The position numbers were made by a program, and so were the translations under genes. Shown in pieces: positions 59,833 to 64,000 of a DNA stretch of 64,000 nt (position 1 is the stretch's first letter; every line of letters starts with the position of its first letter). The stretch comes from an uncultured Eubacteriales bacterium (lineage in GTDB: Bacteria > Bacillota > Clostridia > Oscillospirales > Oscillospiraceae). The stretch spans positions 1 to 64,000 of the forward strand of contig URQY01000007.1 of the NCBI GenBank assembly GCA_900550165.1. Direction: 5' to 3'. The notes beneath the pieces were generated by a model. The model saw only the letters and a list, made by a program, of their open reading frames with translations, had not been told where the DNA came from and ran no database searches.

Positions 59833-59868
59833 TTGACTTTATTACTTTTGTGTAATATTTTATACACA
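59833..59868 (+). promoter_or_regulatory. Promoter/operator of the type II toxin-antitoxin pair
   Basis: TTGACT (59833-59838), a 17-bp spacer and TATTTT (59856-59861). A TGTGTA (59849-59854)/TACACA (59863-59868) palindrome covers the -10 and would suit autorepression by the XRE antitoxin. Confidence 0.6.
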
Positions 59869-59882
59869 GGAAGGATATACTC

Positions 59883-60305
59883 ATGAACAGAGATAGTATC
59901 TTAGCGTATCTGAGGGAATATCTTGGGACGTTTCGATGTCATGCAAGTCTTTTCGGCGAGATTGCGGGCATCATAGCGAAGAGCGGATATGAGCGCACCT
60001 TTTTTACCTTATTGATCGTGCAGCTCCGTGTTCTTGCCGCGCAGGGTCGAAATGCGATCCAGTTTCCCGGCTTCGAGCGGTTGAAGCATTCAAACAGCGA
60101 GCTTTACAGCATGCATCTGGACGGCCGGGATTTTAACCTTCGCATTCTGTATTCCTTCCTGCCGGATCATACACCTGTTCTATTGACAGCTTTCTTTGAG
60201 CGCGGCGGCAAGCGAACCTCTGACTATACGCCCTATATTCCCGCCGCCAAAGAAAGACTCGACTATGAAAGGAGCCTTTTTGATAATGAGCAATTCAGGA
60301 TTTAA
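59883..60305 (+). CDS. RelE/HigB-like toxin, 140 aa
   Basis: RDFNLRILYSFLPDHTPVLL and FFERGGKRTSDYTPYIPAAK match the phage-derived Gp49-like/HigB toxin core (beta strands plus Lys/Arg-rich loop), probably a ribosome-dependent mRNA interferase. AGGAAGGA precedes the ATG. Toxin-first order and overlap with the XRE gene fit HigBA. Confidence 0.85.
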   Translation: MNRDSILAYLREYLGTFRCHASLFGEIAGIIAKSGYERTFFTLLIVQLRVLAAQGRNAIQFPGFERLKHSNSELYSMHLDGRDFNLRILYSFLPDHTPVLLTAFFERGGKRTSDYTPYIPAAKERLDYERSLFDNEQFRI

Positions 60306-60690
60306 TTCTTTTGTCGATTCCATTCTGCCTGATGCTTCCGCCGAAAATCTTCAATATTCTGTCCTTTGCGGAATGATTGGCGCAGAGATCGTGATGAAGC
60401 GCCGTGAGATGGGGATGAACCAGAAGCAATTTGCAGAGGTTATGGGTGTATCGCAGGGTCTTGTTTCCCGTTGGGAACATGGTGAAACGAACTTTACGTT
60501 AGAGACGCTGGTAAATATTGCTTCAAAGCTCGGCCTTGAAATGCAGTCGCCCATCAAGCCGACCCCCGCCAAAGTACCTTATCTTTCGAAGGGAAAAGTT
60601 GTCTGCCTTTCTCCAAAAAAGAATTGGTCGGCGCAGAGCTACAGCGAATCCAGCGGTTATACCGAGTTTGACGAATTTAAGGAAATGTGA
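60286..60690 (+). CDS. XRE antitoxin, 134 aa
   Basis: The HTH is MNQKQFAEVMGVSQGLVSRW, with a C-terminal tail (residues 90-134) that would wrap the toxin. The ATG at 60286 overlaps the toxin end by 20 bp; AAAGGAG lies 12 bp upstream. An earlier ATG at 60265 is possible. Confidence 0.82.
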   Translation: MSNSGFNSFVDSILPDASAENLQYSVLCGMIGAEIVMKRREMGMNQKQFAEVMGVSQGLVSRWEHGETNFTLETLVNIASKLGLEMQSPIKPTPAKVPYLSKGKVVCLSPKKNWSAQSYSESSGYTEFDEFKEM

Positions 60691-60700
60691 GGATAACATA

Positions 60701-60910
60701 ATGGTTGTTTACGCAAATGGCTTTCGCATCGCACTTAACGATGAGCAAACAGAAGCGGTACTGCACCTGACGCAGAATGCCCCGGCTTATTCGGATGCCG
60801 GCGATATGACCGTAACGGATGAATGTGTTGGCGCGTTTGTCCTGCCTGCCCCTGTCGCAAAGGCGCTCGCCGAAAAGCTGGGCGCGATTTTTGATGGTTC
60901 CGCCAATTGA
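60701..60910 (+). CDS. Small protein after the toxin-antitoxin pair, 69 aa
   Basis: MVVYANGFRIALNDEQTEAV and CVGAFVLPAPVAKALAEKLG. It starts 10 bp after the antitoxin. No family was recognised; a recombination directionality factor is one possibility given its place beside the recombinase, but nothing in the sequence proves it. Confidence 0.55.
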   Translation: MVVYANGFRIALNDEQTEAVLHLTQNAPAYSDAGDMTVTDECVGAFVLPAPVAKALAEKLGAIFDGSAN

Positions 60911-60913
60911 TAA

Positions 60914-60950
60914 AAAATGCAGCCTCCGCATGTGCGGCAGGCTGCATTTT
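60914..60950. terminator. Hairpin before the recombinase gene
   Basis: AAAATGCAGCCT (60914-60925) pairs with 60939-60950, with an inner CCGCA/TGCGG pair. T runs lie on both strands, longer on the minus strand. Confidence 0.75.
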
Positions 60951-60969
60951 CATATGAAAGGTTATTGTA

Positions 60970-62430
60970 ATGACAACTATTGATCTTCGTATTGCCGCGG
61001 CCTATATCCGCGTCTCCACCGACGACCAGGTGGAGCTCTCCCCTGCCTCGCAGCTTGTCGAGATCCGCAAGTGGGCCTCTCGTAATGGCTATATCGTGCC
61101 GGATGAATTTGTCTTCATGGACGAGGGCATTTCCGGCCGCGGCGTGAAAAAGCGCGACGAATTCCGCCGCATGATCGGCGTCGCCAAGACGAAGCCGAAG
61201 CCCTTCGACGCGATTCTGCTCTGGAAGTTTTCGCGCTTTGCCCGCAACCGCGATGACGCTGTCATGTATAAGTCTATCCTGCGCAAGCAGCTGGGCATTG
61301 ATGTCATCTCCATTTCCGAGCCGGTGGCCGAGGGCGGCATGGGCCTCATTACCGAAGCGCTCATCGAGGCGATGGACGAATACTACAGCATCAACCTTGC
61401 CCAGGAGGTCAAGCGCGGCATGGAGGAAAAGCACCGCCGCGGCGAGGTGCAGAGCAATCCGCCGTATGGCTACGGCATCAAGGATCACGTTTTCGTGCCG
61501 AAACCGCCCGAGGATGGCTTTGTGAAAGAGCTGTTCCGCCGCTACCTCGCTGGCGAAGGCTGCTTTCCGCTCGCGCGCTGGATGAACGAATGCGGCCAGC
61601 GCACGCACCGCGGCGGCAGGTTTGAAAACCGGACCATCGAATATATCCTGCGCAACCCCGTCTATATCGGCAAGCTGCGCTGGAATCCGGCCGGCCGCAC
61701 CCGCCGCGACTTTGCAAATGAGAATGTCGTTCTCGTTGACGGTAAGCACGAGCCGCTGATCGACGAAGAGACTTTCAATGCCGTTCAGCGCCGCATCGAC
61801 GAGCAGAAGCTGCTCTACCCGAAGTATTCCCGCCAGTCCGGGACGCAGAAACATTGGGTTTCCGGCCTCGTCCATTGCGCCGCCTGCGGCGCTTCCCTTG
61901 TTGTGAATACGCCCGAGTACATGGTTTGTAATAATTACATTCGCGGCTCCTGCCGCGTCCGGCAGGCGGTGCGCCGCGACGCGCTGGAGGCTGCACTGAT
62001 CTCCCGCCTGCGGGAGGACGCCGCCCGCGGTTCGTCTCTGACTTTCGATGTGGTCCGTTCCAGCGACGGCTCCGCATCTTCCCTATCCGCCGTCGAGGCC
62101 GCGCGCGATTCCGCCGTTCGCATGCTCGACCGCCTGCGCGACGCTTACCTCACCGGCGCCGATACGGTCGAAGAGTACAAGGCCAGCAAGGCCGCCGTGC
62201 AGCAGCGCATCGCCGATCTCGACGCGCAGATCGCCGCCATGCAGAAAGAGGACCGGGCCGCCGCCGATCCGAAGCTGCTGCGCTCCGCCCTCCGTTCCGT
62301 GGTAAAGACGCTGCAATCGCCCGACGCCACCGTCGCCGAGAAGAACGCCGCCGTCCGCAGCGTTGCCGACAATATCACCTGGAGCAAAGCCGCCAACACC
62401 CTCACCATCCACTACCGCCTCGTCCTTTAG
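60970..62430 (+). CDS. Large serine recombinase (prophage integrase)
   Basis: This 486-aa integrase excises or inserts the prophage. The catalytic domain has AAYIRVSTDDQ with Ser16 and LLWKFSRFARNRDD. The recombinase domain is near 165-275 (NPPYGYGIKD). A zinc ribbon uses Cys303, 306, 320 and 328. A coiled coil (355-425) controls synapsis direction. The gene ends 33 bp before the right attachment site, as usual for this family. No sigma-E-type promoter could be seen upstream. Confidence 0.95.
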   Translation: MTTIDLRIAAAYIRVSTDDQVELSPASQLVEIRKWASRNGYIVPDEFVFMDEGISGRGVKKRDEFRRMIGVAKTKPKPFDAILLWKFSRFARNRDDAVMYKSILRKQLGIDVISISEPVAEGGMGLITEALIEAMDEYYSINLAQEVKRGMEEKHRRGEVQSNPPYGYGIKDHVFVPKPPEDGFVKELFRRYLAGEGCFPLARWMNECGQRTHRGGRFENRTIEYILRNPVYIGKLRWNPAGRTRRDFANENVVLVDGKHEPLIDEETFNAVQRRIDEQKLLYPKYSRQSGTQKHWVSGLVHCAACGASLVVNTPEYMVCNNYIRGSCRVRQAVRRDALEAALISRLREDAARGSSLTFDVVRSSDGSASSLSAVEAARDSAVRMLDRLRDAYLTGADTVEEYKASKAAVQQRIADLDAQIAAMQKEDRAAADPKLLRSALRSVVKTLQSPDATVAEKNAAVRSVADNITWSKAANTLTIHYRLVL

Positions 62431-62433
62431 CCA

Positions 62434-62500
62434 TGCTCATTTTATGGTTAATTGATATATGGAGGCCCGGACGGAGAGCTCGGCGCGTCACTGCGCTACC
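62434..62500. other. Right attachment site of the prophage (attR)
   Basis: The phage arm (TTATGG at 62442-62447 to 62463) is followed by GGCC (62464-62467) and cotJC coding sequence. Joined to the phage arm of the left end it gives a dyad in which TTATGG, TAA, TG and ATAT recur in mirror order about GG at 62464-62465. Confidence 0.8.
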
Positions 62501-62569
62501 TCTCCCAGCGCTACTCCATGCCCTACCCCGAGCTCAAGGGCCTGCTGACCGATATCGGCACAGAGGAAG
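62464..62569 (+). pseudogene. cotJC: cotJC, internal fragment between two insertions
   Basis: Reads (G)PDGELGASLRYLSQRYS, then MPYPELKGLLTDIGTEE, the conserved continuation of the 5' fragment at 18566-18658 in the same frame. After TEE the family expects a hydrophobic residue and AHLE; here the sequence becomes that of the second element at about 62568-62570. Confidence 0.93.
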
Positions 62570-64000
62570 CGTCATGGCCCCCAATTTTGGCGCGGTATTT
62601 TTCCAGTCCGTCCAGCACATAGACCCATTTGGCGGGCAGCAGATTGAGCGCCACCTCTACCCTGCCGTCCCGGTACACGGTCATCTGTTGGAGGAGATGC
62701 CCGTAAAAGTCATCGTCCGCCGTGCGCCCGCTGACGATTCCCGTGATGGCGGTGCGAATGTCTGGCTTTAGGGTCTGCGTGTCGGTGTTCAGCGTCTGCC
62801 GCTGTTTGATCGCGGCGATTTTCTCCTGCACCCGGTTCATTTCACTTTCACAGCGGGCTTTGGCGCGCTGATAGTCAGCCTTGGTGATGCTCTCGTCGAA
62901 AAAGCGGTCATGGATGGTGTCGTTGCGGGCTTGCAGCTTTTCAAGCTCCAGCTCCAGCCGCCGCAGCTCCTGCTCGCCGCTGTCCTCATCGGACGTCAGA
63001 ACGCGTTCCACAATGCGGGCGAGGCTCGATATGATCGCTCTCTTATCCAGCGTCACGTCGTTCACCGAGCGCCGCAGAAGGTCCATGGCGATGTCGTCCC
63101 GGATCTGCCGCCCGACGCTGCATCCGATGACATTTTCTGCACCGTCTGTGCGCCGCAGGCCCTCGTTGGTGGCGGTGAAGCAGCACCAGCGATAATAGGA
63201 GCTTCCGTCCTGCCGCTTTTTGGTGCGGTGGGAGAAGCTCTTGCCGCACTCACCGCAGCGAATTTTACCAGAGAGCGGATAGCGGTTGCCGTGTCCGCCG
63301 CAGCCTGTCGCGCGGTTGCGGCGGGACAGCTCCCGCTGCACCGCCTGCCACGTTTCGCGGTCGATGATGGGCTCGTGGTGGTCTTTCAGCTCGACCAGCG
63401 GCTCCTTGCCGTGGTTGTACTTCTTTTCGTGCGTCAGATAGTCCGGCGTGTAGGTCTTTTTCTGAATCAGGTCACCGCAGTATTTTTCATTTTTCAGGAT
63501 TTTTGTCACGGTGGCAGATGACCAAAGGCAGTTGCCCTTGCTGCTGAGGATACCGGCCTCTCGCAGCTCCCGTGCGATGGTGCTGCACCCTTTGCGCTCT
63601 TGCAGGTACTTATGGAAGATGAGCCGGACAACTTCCGCGCCCTCCGGGTTGACGGTCATCTTGCCGCCGATCACGTCGTAACCCAGCAGCGAGCCGCCAA
63701 AAACGACGCCCTTCTCCATGCTGCGCATCTGCCCCCATTTGGAGCGTTCAGAGGTCCTTCGGCTTTCGTCCTGTGCGAAGGAACTCATGATCGTCAGCCG
63801 CAGCTCCCCATCGTTGGTTCGGGTATCCAGGCTGTCATTGAGAAACAGCACGCCGACGCCGCGCCGCCGCAGCTCGCGGGTGATTTGCAGCGCGTCTACT
63901 GTGTTGCGGGTGAAACGGCTGACCTCCTTGGTCACGATCAGGTCGATCTGTCCCAGCTCCGCCGCATGGAGCATTTTATTGAACTCCACGCGCTTGTTGG
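62523..64000 (-). CDS. Serine recombinase of a second element (start beyond window)
   Basis: The N terminus runs off the right edge, so the catalytic Ser is not visible. The frame begins within NKRVEFNKMLHAAELGQIDL, followed by VTKEVSRFTRNTVDALQITR. A recombinase domain (GYDVIGGKMTVNPEGAEVVR), zinc ribbon (CGECGKSFSHRTKK...C) and coiled coil follow. The element's own coding ends near KIGGHD (about 62570). The last 15 or so residues and stop are read from cotJC in antisense, so the C terminus depends on integration. It belongs to a transposon- or ICE-type large serine recombinase group. Confidence 0.9.
   Translation of the reverse strand, partial: NKRVEFNKMLHAAELGQIDLIVTKEVSRFTRNTVDALQITRELRRRGVGVLFLNDSLDTRTNDGELRLTIMSSFAQDESRRTSERSKWGQMRSMEKGVVFGGSLLGYDVIGGKMTVNPEGAEVVRLIFHKYLQERKGCSTIARELREAGILSSKGNCLWSSATVTKILKNEKYCGDLIQKKTYTPDYLTHEKKYNHGKEPLVELKDHHEPIIDRETWQAVQRELSRRNRATGCGGHGNRYPLSGKIRCGECGKSFSHRTKKRQDGSSYYRWCCFTATNEGLRRTDGAENVIGCSVGRQIRDDIAMDLLRRSVNDVTLDKRAIISSLARIVERVLTSDEDSGEQELRRLELELEKLQARNDTIHDRFFDESITKADYQRAKARCESEMNRVQEKIAAIKQRQTLNTDTQTLKPDIRTAITGIVSGRTADDDFYGHLLQQMTVYRDGRVEVALNLLPAKWVYVLDGLEKYRAKIGGHDASSVPISVSRPLSSG
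62568..64000. mobile_element. Second mobile element in cotJC (left part only)
   Basis: It starts where the cotJC frame breaks after GGCACAGAGGA and continues to the window end. Only the recombinase gene is visible. Its other end and the rest of cotJC must lie to the right. Confidence 0.8.

Larger units (their letters stand above)
18656..62463. mobile_element. Podovirus-like prophage, 43.8 kb, inserted in cotJC
   Basis: The boundaries come from the split cotJC frame: host codons end at 18655-18659 and resume at 62464. The contents are left-end cargo and ToxIN, leftward virion and lysis genes (20.5-47.2 kb), a leftward early operon (47.4-59.0 kb), a repressor switch, a type II toxin-antitoxin pair and a large serine recombinase 33 bp inside the right end. 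No tape-measure or sheath gene is seen. Portal, ejection-type and polyvalent proteins indicate a short-tailed virion. The genes look intact apart from one G-tract frameshift, so it may be active. Confidence 0.93.

Noticed and set aside
60940..60970. Sigma-E promoter for the prophage recombinase (TTCATATG near 60950)
   Set aside because: There is a -35-like ATA but no CATANNNT at the right distance, so developmental control cannot be claimed from this.

Overview
The window reads as the chromosome of a GC-rich, endospore-forming member of the Clostridia, most like an Oscillospiraceae/Ruminococcaceae gut lineage. The evidence is the sporulation set spoVM, sipL and spoIVA (SipL is known from Clostridia), a pyrophosphate-type phosphofructokinase, a transketolase split into two genes, cwlD-radA and a cotJ spore-coat operon. 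Bases 1-29 are not genomic: they match the end of the Nextera read-1 transposon adapter, so the contig begins at a library-fragment edge.

Host part (30-18658). An XRE regulator-comEC-holA-rnmV run is bracketed by two copies of a large palindromic intergenic repeat with hairpin ends (30-515 and 4798-5384). Then come a class I/II aminotransferase, a 63-aa membrane protein, spoVM (26 aa), sipL and spoIVA. SpoVM, SipL and SpoIVA together make the basement layer of the spore coat. After a bidirectional terminator, central carbon genes run leftward (pfp, fba and the two transketolase halves), followed by a tyrosine recombinase, radA and cwlD. The cotJ operon runs rightward: a fused CotJA-CotJB, then cotJC.

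cotJC is broken twice. After codon 30 it is interrupted by a 43.8-kb prophage (18656-62463). About 106 bp of cotJC continues in frame at 62464-62569. It is then interrupted again by a second element, of which only a leftward-facing serine-recombinase gene is visible before the window ends. Precise removal of the prophage rejoins cotJC in frame, and the inferred phage attachment site is a clear imperfect dyad. This is the layout of sporulation-gene intervening elements such as skin in sigK.

The prophage is podovirus-like. Virion genes run leftward: terminase, portal with a zinc-ribbon insertion, scaffold, decoration and major capsid proteins, a connector, a collagen-like fibre, small tail proteins with simple-sequence tracts (G9 and (GA)11), a membrane/holin cluster, an amidase, tail proteins, an ejection-type protein and a 2,965-aa polyvalent protein. 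No tape-measure protein is seen. The early operon (47.4-59.0 kb, leftward) carries many small genes, two DNA methyltransferases, an ASCH protein and an HUH-type rolling-circle initiator, the only replication protein visible. The switch region has a Cro-like gene, a double-HTH repressor and four similar operators. Each end carries a toxin-antitoxin system: type III ToxIN on the left, type II RelE/HigB-XRE on the right. A large serine recombinase lies beside the right attachment site.
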